From Acidipropionibacterium sp. (lineage in GTDB: Bacteria > Actinomycetota > Actinomycetes > Propionibacteriales > Propionibacteriaceae), in NCBI GenBank assembly GCA_022647765.1, contig JALCLH010000005.1, positions 177,216 to 241,215 of the forward strand: a stretch of 64,000 bases of DNA. The letters run 5' to 3'. This document shows, in pieces, positions 19,315-29,224 of the stretch. Within the stretch, counting starts at the first letter, position 1. Every line of letters begins with the position of its first letter. The notes beneath the pieces are model-generated. The model saw only the letters and a list, made by a program, of their open reading frames with translations. It was not told the origin of the DNA and searched no databases. Both the position numbers and the translations under genes were made by a program.

Positions 19315-20211
19315 TCAGCGACTGGAGCCCTCCCATTTCTGCAGAGGCTCGTTTCTCTCCCCGTACTCGGTGGCCGCCCAGGAGGAGAGGAACCGCATGG
19401 CTTCCTCCGAGGGGGAGCCCGGCTCAGCGGTGTAGATGGTGAAGGTGAGCCCGGGCTCGGCCTCCATCTCCATGCCCTCGTAGGCCAGTGTCATCTCGCC
19501 GGCCACCGGATGCCTGAACGTCTTGAAGCCGCTGCCGTGGTGGCGCACATTGTGGGAGCCCCAGCGGGTGCGGAACTCATCGCTGCGGGTGCACAGTTCT
19601 CCGATGAGGTCGTGCAGATCCCTGTTGTGCGGGTCCCGGCCGGCCTCGGTGCGCAGGATCGCGACCGTGATGTCGGCAAGACCCTCCCAGTCGGGGTAGA
19701 ACTCGAACGCGCGCTCATCGAGGAAGGCGTGCCGGGCGATATTGGGCGGCTGGCCCGGCATCTCGTACAGCTCCTTGTAGAACGCCCGCGCCAGCAGATT
19801 GACCGACAGCAGATCCATCCGTCCGTTGCGCACGAAGGCAGGGCCGGCGGTGATCGAGTCCAGCACCCACTGCAGGCGGGGATGCGGGGCCCAGCACCTC
19901 GGATTGCGCCGCCTCGGCGGGCGGGCCACCGGGCTGGCCGCCGAGGCCAGGTCGAACAGATGGGCGCGCTCGGCGTCGTCGAGACGCAGCGCGCGGGCCA
20001 GCGCGTCGAGCACCTCCGGAGAGGCGCCGCTGATCGCACCGCGCTCGAGTTTGGTGTAGTACTCCACGCTCACTCCGGCCAGCGCCGCGACCTCGCTGCG
20101 GCGCAGCCCGGCCACCCTGCGGTTCGTCCCCTCGGGCAGGCCGACCTGGTCAGGGGTCACCCGGGAGCGCCGCGAGGTGAGGAATTCGCGCACCTCGGCT
20201 CGGTTGTCCAT
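19315..20211 (-). CDS. MmyB-like XRE-family transcriptional regulator (paralogue)
   Basis: 298 residues. The helix-turn-helix reads GLRRSEVAALAGVSVEYYTKLERG, almost the same as the regulator at 8444-9304. The MmyB-like ligand domain follows: NGRMDLLSVNLLARAFYKELYEM, ERAFEFYPDWEGLADITVAILRTEAGRDP and SHNVRHHGSGFKTFRHPVAGEMTL. It is divergent from the alcohol dehydrogenase at 20394, repeating the regulator/oxidoreductase arrangement of its paralogue. Confidence 0.9.
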   Translation of the reverse strand: MDNRAEVREFLTSRRSRVTPDQVGLPEGTNRRVAGLRRSEVAALAGVSVEYYTKLERGAISGASPEVLDALARALRLDDAERAHLFDLASAASPVARPPRRRNPRCWAPHPRLQWVLDSITAGPAFVRNGRMDLLSVNLLARAFYKELYEMPGQPPNIARHAFLDERAFEFYPDWEGLADITVAILRTEAGRDPHNRDLHDLIGELCTRSDEFRTRWGSHNVRHHGSGFKTFRHPVAGEMTLAYEGMEMEAEPGLTFTIYTAEPGSPSEEAMRFLSSWAATEYGERNEPLQKWEGSSR

Positions 20212-20393
20212 AGCTCAACGGTAGGAGGCGGGACAGACGCCGGGGAGTCCCTGGCAGTACCTCTCACGGCCGGGTCTCCCACAGATTGGGGAGGACGACG
20301 AGTATGGGGAAGAACGGCGACCGCGTCCGGCCCGCGACCTGTCTACCGCGGGCCGTAGTCGGCCGCCGAAGGCACACGAAGGAGAGATTCACC

Positions 20394-21413
20394 ATGCGCG
20401 GAGTTGTCATGCACGCCCCCGGGGACGTCCGGGTCGAGGACCGTCCCGACGCCAGGATCGAGGAGCCCACCGACGCCGTCATCCGGGTCACGCAGGCCTG
20501 TATCTGCGGGTCCGACCTGTGGCCCTACCGGGGGCTCGAGCCGGTGAAGGACGCCCCGATGGGCCACGAGTACGTCGGTGTCGTCGAGCAGATCGGAGAC
20601 GCCGTCACCCAGGTGAAGGTCGGAGACCTCGTCGTCGGCTCCTTCGTCGCCTCGGACAACACCTGCCCGATCTGCCGGGCCGGCTACCAGTCCCGCTGCG
20701 TCCACCAGGTGATGATGGGCGTCATCGGCACCCAGGCCGAGCACGCCCGGATCCCGCTCGCCGACGGCACTCTGGTCCCGGTACCGGGAACCCCGACCGA
20801 GGCGCAGGCCCGCAGTCTGCTCGCCGCCTCCGATGTGCTGGGCACCGGATGGTTCGCCGCCGTGGCCGCGGAGGCCGGGCCCGGGAAGACGGTCGCCGTC
20901 GTCGGCGACGGCGCGGTCGGGCTGTGCGGCATCCTCGCCGCCAAGCAGCTGGGCGCCGACCGGATCATCGCCATGTCCCGCCACGCCGACCGCCAGGCCC
21001 TCGCCCGGACCTTCGGCGCCACCGACATCGTCGAGGAGCGCGGCGAGGCCGGCATCGCCCGGGTCAAGGAGCTCACCGACGGGCTGGGCGCCCACTCGAC
21101 CGTCGAGGCCGTCGGCAATCAGCTGTCCATGGATCAGGCCATCGGCGTGACGCGACCCGGCGGCCATGTCGGATTCGTCGGCGTCTCCCACGACGTTCAG
21201 CTGCAGGGGGAGAACCTCTTCTTCTCCTCGGTCCACCTGCACGGCGGCCCCGCACCGGTGCGCCGCTTCCTGCCCGACCTCATCGACCTCATCATGACCG
21301 ACAAGATCGACCCGGGAGTCGTCTTCGACCTCACCCTTCCGCTCGACAGGGCGGCCGAGGGCTACCGGGCGATGGACGAGCGCCGCGCCACGAAGGTTCT
21401 GCTGACCATCTGA
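20394..21413 (+). CDS. Zinc-binding alcohol dehydrogenase-family oxidoreductase
   Basis: 339 residues from ATG 20394 with AAGGAGAG upstream. Catalytic zinc ligands Cys38 and His58-Glu59 (GHE) are present and GDGAVGLCG is the nucleotide-binding motif. The structural-zinc loop has Cys91, Cys94 and Cys102, but the first expected Cys position (88) is Asp. The family covers medium-chain dehydrogenases of the threonine/polyol/formaldehyde type. It is divergent from an MmyB-type regulator 182 bases away, a likely control gene. Confidence 0.9.
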   Translation: MRGVVMHAPGDVRVEDRPDARIEEPTDAVIRVTQACICGSDLWPYRGLEPVKDAPMGHEYVGVVEQIGDAVTQVKVGDLVVGSFVASDNTCPICRAGYQSRCVHQVMMGVIGTQAEHARIPLADGTLVPVPGTPTEAQARSLLAASDVLGTGWFAAVAAEAGPGKTVAVVGDGAVGLCGILAAKQLGADRIIAMSRHADRQALARTFGATDIVEERGEAGIARVKELTDGLGAHSTVEAVGNQLSMDQAIGVTRPGGHVGFVGVSHDVQLQGENLFFSSVHLHGGPAPVRRFLPDLIDLIMTDKIDPGVVFDLTLPLDRAAEGYRAMDERRATKVLLTI

Positions 21414-21489
21414 ACTGCCCGCCCCGACGGCCGGGACGCGGGCCAGATATCCTGAACGCTGCACGCGGCGAAGTCAGGGGGACACCAGC

Positions 21490-22185
21490 ATGGCGACGAT
21501 GAAGACCATGAGGCAGCGTCATATCTATCGGGCTCTCACCGGGATCGAGCCTCGTCCCGCCGATCGGCCGGCAGACCACCTCCAGCGCATTCTGCCGATG
21601 TTGGTCGGTGGCGGGGTGCTTGGCGCCGCCGGCGCGACGCTCGAGGTCACGGATGCCCCCAGCTCGACCTTCTTGCTGTTCATCATTCTGGCCGGCATAT
21701 TCGCGGCGGTTCTCTGCCAGCTGTGGGCCAATTTCTACATGAGGCGGGCGGGGGTCGTGCCAGCAGTGGCCCGCCTGCTGCCCACCGACGTCCCGGTTGC
21801 CGAGCGGACGATCCGCCGCGCGGGGTCGACTGTTGTTCTGGAGCCATTCGCCGTGCGGCCGGTGGACGGGTCCCCAGATTTCCGGGCAGCCTGTTTCATT
21901 CGATCGATGGATCGTAAGAATCCCTGGACGGCGGTTCCCGGGACGCTGGTCATGGTCGATCTGCTGAAATCCGGCATGGGCATTACTCGGCCGCGCACGG
22001 TGACCGCGGAGCAGAGACGCATGGTCCAGTACCCCGGGAGTCTTCCGTTCAATGCCCCTGGGCTTCCCATCCGCCAGGCGCCGTGGGTGCGGGAGACCAC
22101 TCAGGCGTCGCTCGAATGGTGGCTCTCGCTGTTCGTGGGGGCCGTGGTGGCCGCTGCCGTAGTCACGGTGCTCTCCGGCGTGTAG
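21490..22185 (+). CDS. Membrane protein of unknown function
   Basis: 231 residues. Two close hydrophobic segments at about 35-50 and 60-78 and a C-terminal one at about 210-229 suggest three membrane helices. The central part, about 90-200, is soluble and contains the paired prolines and PWTAVPGTLVMVDL typical of a beta-rich domain. I do not recognise the family. AGGGGGAC-like purines precede the ATG. It ends just before a family A palindrome. Confidence 0.65.
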   Translation: MATMKTMRQRHIYRALTGIEPRPADRPADHLQRILPMLVGGGVLGAAGATLEVTDAPSSTFLLFIILAGIFAAVLCQLWANFYMRRAGVVPAVARLLPTDVPVAERTIRRAGSTVVLEPFAVRPVDGSPDFRAACFIRSMDRKNPWTAVPGTLVMVDLLKSGMGITRPRTVTAEQRRMVQYPGSLPFNAPGLPIRQAPWVRETTQASLEWWLSLFVGAVVAAAVVTVLSGV

Positions 22186-22219
22186 GGGACTGCGGCGACG
22201 ACCATTCCCCGGGATGCAT

Positions 22220-22296
22220 GGTCCCGATCACTCCCGACACGCCGTGAACCTGCACTCGCGGGGCCGAGACAGGCCCTATCGGGAGTGATCGGGACC
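22220..22296. repeat. Dispersed palindromic repeat, family A, copy 1
   Basis: 77 bases. GGTCCCGATCACTCCCGA at 22220-22237 is exactly complementary to 22279-22296. The left arm continues as CACGCCGTGAA, as in the other copies, but the inner right arm is degraded. It lies between a membrane-protein gene and purD. Confidence 0.9.
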
Positions 22297-22381
22297 AATG
22301 ATCGCCGGAACACCCCTCACACGCTCTCGGTAACAGTCGCCGCCCCGCGGCCCATTGCGACATTCCTCTAGTCTTGTCCCT

Positions 22382-23714
22382 GTGACCGAGATGACTGTCC
22401 TCGTCCTCGGCTCGGGCGGTCGCGAGCACGCGATCGCCCTGGCCATCTCCCGCGACCCCGAGGTCCGTGCCGTGCACGTTGCCCCGGGCAACCCCGGCAC
22501 GGCCTCCTTCGCCACCAACCATCCGGTCGACGCCGCCGATCCCGAGGCGGTGGTCGAGCTGGTCCGCCGGATCGGCGCGGACCTCGTGGTGGTCGGCCCG
22601 GAGGCACCGCTGGTCGCCGGGGTGGCGGACGCCGTGCGCGAGGCCGGCATCGACTGCTTCGGTCCCGGTCGCGAGGCCGCCCGGCTGGAGGGCTCCAAGG
22701 CCTTCGCCAAGGAGGTGATGGCCGCCGCCGGAGTGCCGACGGCAGCCGCCGCCAGCTGCGTCAACATCGACGAGGTCGAGGCCGCGCTGGACCGGTTCGG
22801 CGCCCCCTACGTCGTCAAGGACGACGGACTGGCCGCCGGCAAGGGAGTCGTCGTCACCCAGGACCGCAAGGCGGCGGTCGACCACGCCCAGCACTGTCTG
22901 GACGCCGGCCACCCGGTGGTCATCGAGGAGTTCCTCAAGGGCTCCGAGGTGAGCCTCTTCGCGATCTGCGACGGCCGGATCGCTCTTCCCCTGCAGCCCG
23001 CGCAGGACTTCAAGCGGGTCGGCAACGGCGGCACCGGCCCCAACACCGGAGGCATGGGCGCCTACACGCCGCTGCCCTGGGCCCCCGACGACCTGGTCGA
23101 GCAGGTCGGTCGCGAGGTGATCCGCCCGACCCTGGCCGAGATGGACGCGCCGCGGCACCCCCTTCCAGGGCCTGCTCTACGTCGGCCTGTCGCTCACCGC
23201 CGACGGCCCCCGGGTGGTCGAGTTCAACGTGCGATTCGGCGACCCGGAGACGGAGCCGCTGCTCTCCCTGCTGACGACGCCGTTGGCCCAGGTGATGCGC
23301 GCTGCCGCCCGCGGCGACCTGTCGGCCTTCGGCGGCCTGGAGTTCCGCCGAGGCTTCGCGGTCGGCGTCGTACTGGCCTCGGAGGGATATCCGGGGACGC
23401 CGGTGACCGGACGCCCGATCGAGGGTGCCCGGGCCGCTGACGGAGGCCCCGATCCCGACGTCATCCACGCCGGCACCGCCATCGATGACGCCGGCCGGCT
23501 GGTCTCGGCGGGCGGCCGCGTGCTGGTCGCGCTGGGACACGGTGAGACGCTGACCGGCGCCCGGCAGGCCGCCTACACCCGGCTGTCGCGGATCGAGCTG
23601 CCCGGCGGGTTCCACCGCGACGACATCGCGCTGACCGCCGCCGAGGAGGAGGCCTTCAACGCGATGTCCGAGCCTGTCTCGCCCGAGCCGAAAGAGACGC
23701 CGTCCAACCAGTGA
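22382..23714 (+). CDS. purD: Phosphoribosylamine-glycine ligase, frameshifted
   Basis: The GTG at 22382 starts MTVLVLGSGGREHAIA within three codons, the PurD N-terminus. It joins phosphoribosylamine and glycine with ATP (GAR synthesis). ATP-grasp landmarks follow: FGPGREAARLEGSKAF, PYVVKDDGLAAGKGV, VVIEEFLKGSEVS and NTGGMGAYTPLP. Near 23150 the frame shifts; removing one C from GCGCCGCGG restores RGTPFQGLLYVGL and the strand VEFNVRFGDPE, which are in the second frame. Reading through gives about 443 residues, close to the family length. It is followed after 44 bases by purB. Confidence 0.93.
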
Positions 23715-23758
23715 CCCCACAGACCGGTCCCCACCGAACCCCTTCAGGAGATGCGCCA

Positions 23759-25191
23759 GTGAGCGTGCCCAATGTCCTCGCCAATCGTTACGCCTCGGCC
23801 CAGATGCGCGAGATCTGGTCGCCGGAGAACAAGATCAAGGCCGAGCGCCGGCTGTGGATCGCCGTCCTGGCCGAGCAGATCGACCTGGGTGTGACGCTGG
23901 GCGGCGACGATCCCGACCAGGTCCTCGCCGACTACCGCGCCGTCGTCGACCAGATCGACCTGGACTCCATCGCCCGCCGCGAGGCCGTCACCCGCCACGA
24001 CGTCAAGGCCCGGATCGAGGAGTTCAACGCGCTGGCCGGTCATGAGCACATCCACAAGGGGATGACCAGCCGCGATCTCACCGAGAACATCGAGCAGCAC
24101 CAGGTCCTCCTCTCCCTCACCCTGATCCGCGACCGGATGGTCGCCGCGCTGGCCCAGCTGGCTCGGTTGGCTGCGCAGTATTCCGACCAGCCGATCGCCG
24201 GGCGCTCGCACAACGTCGCCGCCCAGGTCACCACCCTCGGCAAGCGCTTCGCCACCGTCATCGACGAGATGCTGGTCGCCTACCGACGGGTCGAGGAACT
24301 CATCGACCGCTACCCGGCCCGAGGCATCAAGGGCCCGATGGGCACCTCCCAGGACATGCTCGATCTGCTCGACGGGGACGCCGACAAGCTGGCCACCCTG
24401 GAACGCACCATCGCCGACCACCTCGGCTTCCACCACGTGCTCACCTCGACCGGCCAGATCTACCCCCGCTCGCTGGACTTCGAGGTGATCTCGGCCCTGG
24501 TGCAGGTGGCCTGCGCGCCCTCCGATCTGGCCACCGCGATCCGCCTGATGGCCGGAAACGAGCTGGTCACCGAGGGATTCAAGCCCGGCCAGGTCGGTTC
24601 CTCGCGATGCCGCACAAGATGAACGCCCGCTCCTGCGAGCGGGTCAACGGCTTCCTGATGGTGCTGCGCGGCTACCTCACGATGGCCACCGGACTGGCCG
24701 GGGTGCAGTGGAACGAGGGCGACGTCTCCTGTTCGGTGGTGCGCCGGGTCGCCCTGCCGGACGCCTTCTTCGCCGTCGACGGGATGTTCGAGACCTTCCT
24801 CACCGTCCTCACCGATTTCGGCGCCTTCCCGGCCGTCATCGAGGCCGAGCTCCAGCGCTACCTGCCCTTCCTCACCACCACTAAGGTGCTGATGGCCTGC
24901 GTGCGGGCGGGGGTGGGGCGCGAGGACGCCCACGAGGCGATCAAGGAGAACGCCGTCTCGCTGGCTCTGGAGATGCGCGAGACGGGCAGCACTCACAACG
25001 ATCTGTTCGACCGGCTCGCCGCCGACGAGCGGATTCCGCTGTCGAGCGAGCAGCTCGCAGGCCTGGTCACCGACCCGATCGAACTCACCGGGGCCGCCCG
25101 CGACCAGGTCGCGACTCTGGTTGAGACAGTGGAGACGATCGTCGCCGATCATCCCGAGGCGGCGCGATACCTTCCCGGCAAGGTCCTGTAA
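23759..25191 (+). CDS. purB: Adenylosuccinate lyase, frameshifted
   Basis: The start is GTG at 23759 with CAGGAG eight bases upstream. It cleaves SAICAR to AICAR and adenylosuccinate to AMP, each releasing fumarate. N-terminal VLANRYASAQMREIWSPENK, the catalytic-His region GRSHNVAAQ and the signature SSAMPHKMN are present. The signature itself is where the frame breaks: TCGCGATG at about 24602 should read TCGGCGATG, so one G is missing. The restored protein has about 477 residues. This conserved loop would be lost if the frameshift were real. Confidence 0.93.
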
Positions 25192-25295
25192 CAGAATCCC
25201 GAAGATCACAGTACGGTCACAGAGTGAGAGGCGATCTCTGAGATCGCGCCAGTGGGCGAATAGAGTCCCTTCAACCGGCTTGAGAGGGACAGCTC

Positions 25296-25779
25296 ATGTA
25301 CCGCAGGTGGACAATCACCGTTGTCGCGATGGCGTCAGCGGCCTGCGTTGGGTGGATGCTCGGCGGACAGGACCGATGCAACACCCACTCAGAGCCCGTC
25401 GGTGTCGGCCGCCTCAGCTGTCTCGGCATCTGCCAGCGGTTCACCGACCTCGCCTCTGCCGTGCACCAAGGATGCCGTGAAGGGCGCGCCCAAACTCACC
25501 TATGAGAAGGCGAAAGTGTTGATCGGCACTCGTCCTTGGATATGTGAGATTGACGATGCCGCTGGGCCGCCGGATGCAGGGCGCCCTCATGACACGTCGA
25601 CGACCACCGACGAGTGGATGCGGGCCATCAGTACCGATGTGCCGCTGCCGAAGGGTTTTGACGAGGACAAGACCGTTGCGGTGTACGTCGATCTCGACGG
25701 GCAGTGGTATCGCATTCGTGAGGCTGGTCAGGGCAGTGACCTTCCGCTGGAAGTGTCGCCCTCATCCACTCCCTCATAG
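25296..25779 (+). CDS. Small lipoprotein of unknown function, frameshifted
   Basis: The ATG at 25296 begins a signal peptide MYRRWTITVVAMASAA. In the next frame the reading continues ALGGC (a good lipobox) and a Ser/Thr/Ala linker. Removing one base, probably the T at 25344, joins them. The mature part is about 110 residues, includes CTKDAVKGAPKLTYEKAKVLI, and contains two cysteines that might pair. No family is recognised. It follows purB by 104 bases. Confidence 0.6.
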
Positions 25780-25814
25780 GAAGTGCCCCGGCACAAGAGG
25801 GCGGCGTCACACAC

Positions 25815-26742
25815 TCACCGGCTCTGTCGGCACGGCCTCCCCAGGGGCTCGGTGAACCCTCCCGGAAGATCCCGCAGCACGGAGATGAGCGCCTGCACCG
25901 CGCGACGCCCCAGCACCGCCGGCCGCCCGCACAGCGTCACATCCCGGTGCGGACGCGGGGAGACGAACTCGCGCAGCGCGATCCGCGGATCGGGGGCCAT
26001 CGGCGGGCTGACCGCCATCCGGGGCATCAGGGTGCGCCCCGAACCGGCCGCGACAAGCTGCGACAGCGTCGCCACCGAGTTCGGATGGACGTCGCGGCGC
26101 ACCCCCGACCCGGACTCGGCGCACACGTCGAGCACCTGGTCGCGCAGGCAGTGCCCCTTCCGACATCAGGATCAGGTCGGTGCCCCTCAGCTGCTCGGGA
26201 TCCACCGGTCCCGGCTCGGCGCCCAGCGGGTCGTCGGCCGGGGTGGCCAGCAGGAACTCCTCGCGGAACACCGGCACAGCCTCCAGGCCGTCGGGCACCT
26301 CGGAGGCGAGCAGGGCGACGTCGATCTCACCGGCGTCCAGCAGCCGCAGCAGGGTGCCCGACATCTCCTCGACCACCGACAGACTCACCCCGGGCGCCTC
26401 GCGCTCCAGGCCGGCCAGCAGGTGCGGCAGCAGGTAGGCGGCCAGGGTCGGGAAGATCCCGATCCGCACCGTCCCGGTCACCGGGCCCTCCTGGTCGCGG
26501 GCGGCCCAGGAGATGTCGTCGGCCAGGGAGAGTATCTGGCGGGCCGGGCCGATCACCCGGTGCCCGAGCTCGGTGAGCTCCACCCGCGGCCCGCGCACGA
26601 TCAGGGGGCCGCCGAGCTCGGCCTCGAATCGCCGCAGCTGGGCCGAGAGGGTCGGCTGGCTCACCTGGCACCTGGCCGCCGCCCGCCCGAAATGACGCTC
26701 ATCGACGACGGCGACCAGGTACTCCAGAGATCGCAGATTCAT
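25815..26742 (-). CDS. oxyR: OxyR-type LysR hydrogen-peroxide regulator, frameshifted at the redox cysteine
   Basis: About 309 residues when joined. The N-terminal winged helix is typical: MNLRSLEYLVAVVDERHFGRAAARCQVSQPTLSAQLRRFE. The effector domain includes LLDAGEIDVALLA and DLILMSEG. The expected OxyR motif GHCLRDQ with the peroxidatic Cys is split. On the coding strand GAAGGGGCACTGC has one G too many (about 26156), and the remainder (VLDVCAESG, PNSVATLSQLVAAGSG, LMPRMAV) is in another frame. The gene order ahpC-ahpF-oxyR supports a peroxide regulon. A frameshift in a C run is a likely sequence error. Confidence 0.9.
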
Positions 26743-26776
26743 ACCTTCAGCTCACCACAACTCCGGCTCAGCCGGC

Positions 26777-28358
26777 TCAGGAGGCCTTCGCCAGGGTCTC
26801 GGCGGCGTTCGCCGAGCGGATGATGTGGTCGAAGGCGCCGAGCGCGGCGGTGGCTCCCGAACCCATCGAAATGATGATCTGCTTGTAGGGCTGGGTGGTG
26901 CAGTCTCCAGCCGCGAAGACGCCGGGAACCGAGGTGGCGCCGCGGGTGTTGACGATGATCTCGCCGCGCTTGGTGAGGTTCACCGCCCCCTCGAGCCACT
27001 CGGTGTTGGGCAGCAGGCCGATCTGGACGAAGATCCCGCGCACCGGGATGGTGTGCAGCTCGTCGGTGTTGCGGTCCCGGTACTCCAGCCCGGTGACGTG
27101 GGAGCCGTCCCCGACCACCTGGGTCGACTGGGCGGAGGTGACGACGTCGACATTGGGCAGCGAGTGCAGGGTGTCCAGCAGCACGGCGTCTGCCTTGAGG
27201 CTGTCCATGAACTCGACCACCTGTGACGTGGCCGGTCACCCCGGCCAGGTCGATGGCCGCCTCGATGCCGGAGTTGCCGCCGCCGACCACGGCGACGTCC
27301 TGGCCCTTGAACAGCGGGCCGTCGCAGTGCGGGCAGTAGGTGACGCCCTTGGTCTTGTACTTCTGCTCGCCGGGCACCCCGAGCTGACGCCAGCGGGCGC
27401 CGGTGGCCAGCACCACGGCCTTGGCGCGCAGCTCGCCGCCGTTGAACCGGACTCCGGTCAGCCCGTCCTCGCCGGCCGGGATGAGCTCGGTGGCGTGCTG
27501 GCGCTCGATCGCGTCGACGTCATAGGCGGCGACGTGGGCGGCCAGCGCGGCGCCCAGCTTCGGGCCGGTGGTCTGCGGCACCGAGATGAGGTTCTCGATG
27601 GCCTCGGTGTCGAGCACCTGACCGCCGATCCGCTCGCCCACCATGGCGGTGCGAATCCCCTTGCGGGCGGCGTAGACCGCGGCGGCGGCCCCGGCTGGGC
27701 CCGAGCCCACCACCAGGACGTCGTAGGGGTCGCGCTCGGACAGATCCTCGGCGGCCTGAGCGGCGGCCGAGGCGTCCAGCTTCTCCAGGATGTCGGCCAT
27801 CGTCATCCGGCCCGAGCCCCACTCCTGGCCGTCCAGGTAGATGGCCGGCACCGACTGGATGCCGTGCTCGTTGATCTCGTCCTGGAAGGCGCCGCCCTCC
27901 ACGGCGGTGTGCCGGATGTTGGGGTTGACCACGCTCATCGCGTTGAGGGCCTGCACCACGGTCGGGCAGTTCTGGCAGGTCAGCGACATGTAGGTGGTGA
28001 ACTCGTGGTGGCCCTTGAGGCCGCGCACGGCGTCCAGCAGGGCGGCGTCCTGCTTGACCGGCACGCCGCCGACCTGCAGCAGGGCGAGCACCAGGGAGTT
28101 GAACTCGTGGCCCATCGGCAGGCCGGCGAAGCGCACCGAGATGTCGGTGCCCGGCCGGGTGATGGCGAAGGAGGGGGTGCGATCGTCGGGCACCGGGTCG
28201 GCGATGCTGACCCGATCGCCGGCGGCCTCGATCTCACCGAGCAGCTCCATCATCTGCTCGGACCGGTGATCGGCGCCGGGGGAGGGCACCAGCACCACGG
28301 GTTCGGTGGTCATCGCCAGATAGGTCTTGAGCTGTTGGGTGAGAGCGGGTTCCAGCAT
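26777..28358 (-). CDS. ahpF: Alkyl hydroperoxide reductase subunit F, frameshifted
   Basis: About 526 residues when joined. It passes electrons from NAD(P)H to AhpC. Residues 1-200 are the tandem thioredoxin-like domain with Cys128-x-x-Cys131. The FAD domain begins at [14 protein letters not shown] (about 214), and the thioredoxin-reductase-type active site is Cys342-Pro-His-Cys345. After [19 protein letters not shown] the frame breaks near 27223: GTCACAGGTGG should probably read GTCACCCAGGTGG, a loss of two bases. The C-terminal part ([25 protein letters not shown]) continues in another frame. An AAGGAGAAA ribosome site precedes the ATG at 28358. Confidence 0.94.
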
Positions 28359-28453
28359 GGGTTTCTCCTTCGGGGCCGTGAAAACTGCCTGAGAAAAGTG
28401 GGCGAGAGAGCGGAGAGAATGTGGGAAAAGAAGTGGGGGGCGTGAACCGCGCG

Positions 28454-28484
28454 GCCCCCGGCAGGTCGGGTCCCTGCCGGGGGC
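28454..28484 (-). terminator. Intergenic hairpin between ahpC and ahpF
   Basis: GCCCCCGGCAGG (28454-28465) pairs with CCTGCCGGGGGC (28473-28484) across a 7-base loop. It lies downstream of ahpC and upstream of ahpF in the same transcription direction. It could end most ahpC transcripts, giving more AhpC than AhpF, or protect the ahpC mRNA end. Confidence 0.7.
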
Positions 28485-28518
28485 TCGCGTCGATTCAGCG
28501 TTGCGTGGAGCCGAAGGC

Positions 28519-29082
28519 TCAGATCATGCCGACGAGGTCGATGGACGGGGCGAGGGTGTCATCGCCCTCCTCCCACTTGGCCGGGCAGACCTCGCCGGGG
28601 TGGGCGGCGATGTACTGAGCGGCCTTGACCTTGCGCACCAGCTCCTCGGCGTTGCGGCCGATTCCCTCGGCGGTGAGCTCGTAGAACTGGATGACGCCCT
28701 GCGGGTCGACCAGGAAGGTGGCGCGGTCGGCCTGTCCGGCGCCGACGCGCTCGACGTCGAAGTTGCGGGTGAGCTGCAGGCTCGGGTCGCCGATCATCGT
28801 GTACTGCACCTTGGCGACGGTGTCGGAATCGGACTGCCAGGCCTTGTGGACGAAGTGCGAGTCGGTGGAGACCGAGAAGACCTCGACGCCCATCTTCTGC
28901 AGCTCGTCGTAGTGGTCGGCCAGGTCGCCCAGCTCGGTCGGGCAGACGAAGGTGAAGTCGCCCGGGTAGAAGAAGAAGATCGCCCACTTGTTGGCGACGT
29001 CGGCGTCGGAGACGTCGATGAACTCGCCCTTCCGGTAGGCGTGCGCCTGGAAGGGAAGGATCTTGGTGTTGATCAGACTCAT
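28519..29082 (-). CDS. ahpC: Alkyl hydroperoxide reductase subunit C (2-Cys peroxiredoxin)
   Basis: 187 residues from ATG 29082, the same size as E. coli AhpC. It reduces peroxides. The peroxidatic Cys47 is in DFTFVCPTE and the resolving Cys166 in GEVCPAKW, both at family positions. The N-terminal MSLINTKILPFQAHAYRKGEF is typical, as is the C-terminal segment after the resolving Cys. It is the first gene of the ahpC-ahpF-oxyR series, and an OxyR-like site lies 37-51 bases upstream. Confidence 0.97.
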   Translation of the reverse strand: MSLINTKILPFQAHAYRKGEFIDVSDADVANKWAIFFFYPGDFTFVCPTELGDLADHYDELQKMGVEVFSVSTDSHFVHKAWQSDSDTVAKVQYTMIGDPSLQLTRNFDVERVGAGQADRATFLVDPQGVIQFYELTAEGIGRNAEELVRKVKAAQYIAAHPGEVCPAKWEEGDDTLAPSIDLVGMI

Positions 29083-29118
29083 CTGTGACCTTCTTGCTCT
29101 TGCGTGTCTCGCTTGCTG

Positions 29119-29133
29119 ATAGCCGCAGACTAT
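29119..29133. promoter_or_regulatory. OxyR-type binding half-site upstream of ahpC
   Basis: ATAG at 29119-29122 and CTAT at 29130-29133 are separated by exactly 7 bases, the known OxyR ATAG-N7-CTAT element. A further ATAG is at 29151-29154. The site is in the divergent spacer between ahpC (start 29082) and the purC-type gene (start 29225), with oxyR nearby in the same cluster. Confidence 0.7.
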
Positions 29134-29224
29134 CACGAATGGTCGGACCGATAGAAATCATGCATGACTGTCCGGTGGCAGGAGCCCGGCGCGAACGCGG
29201 GTCGACTCGTGACACAATGCGGCC

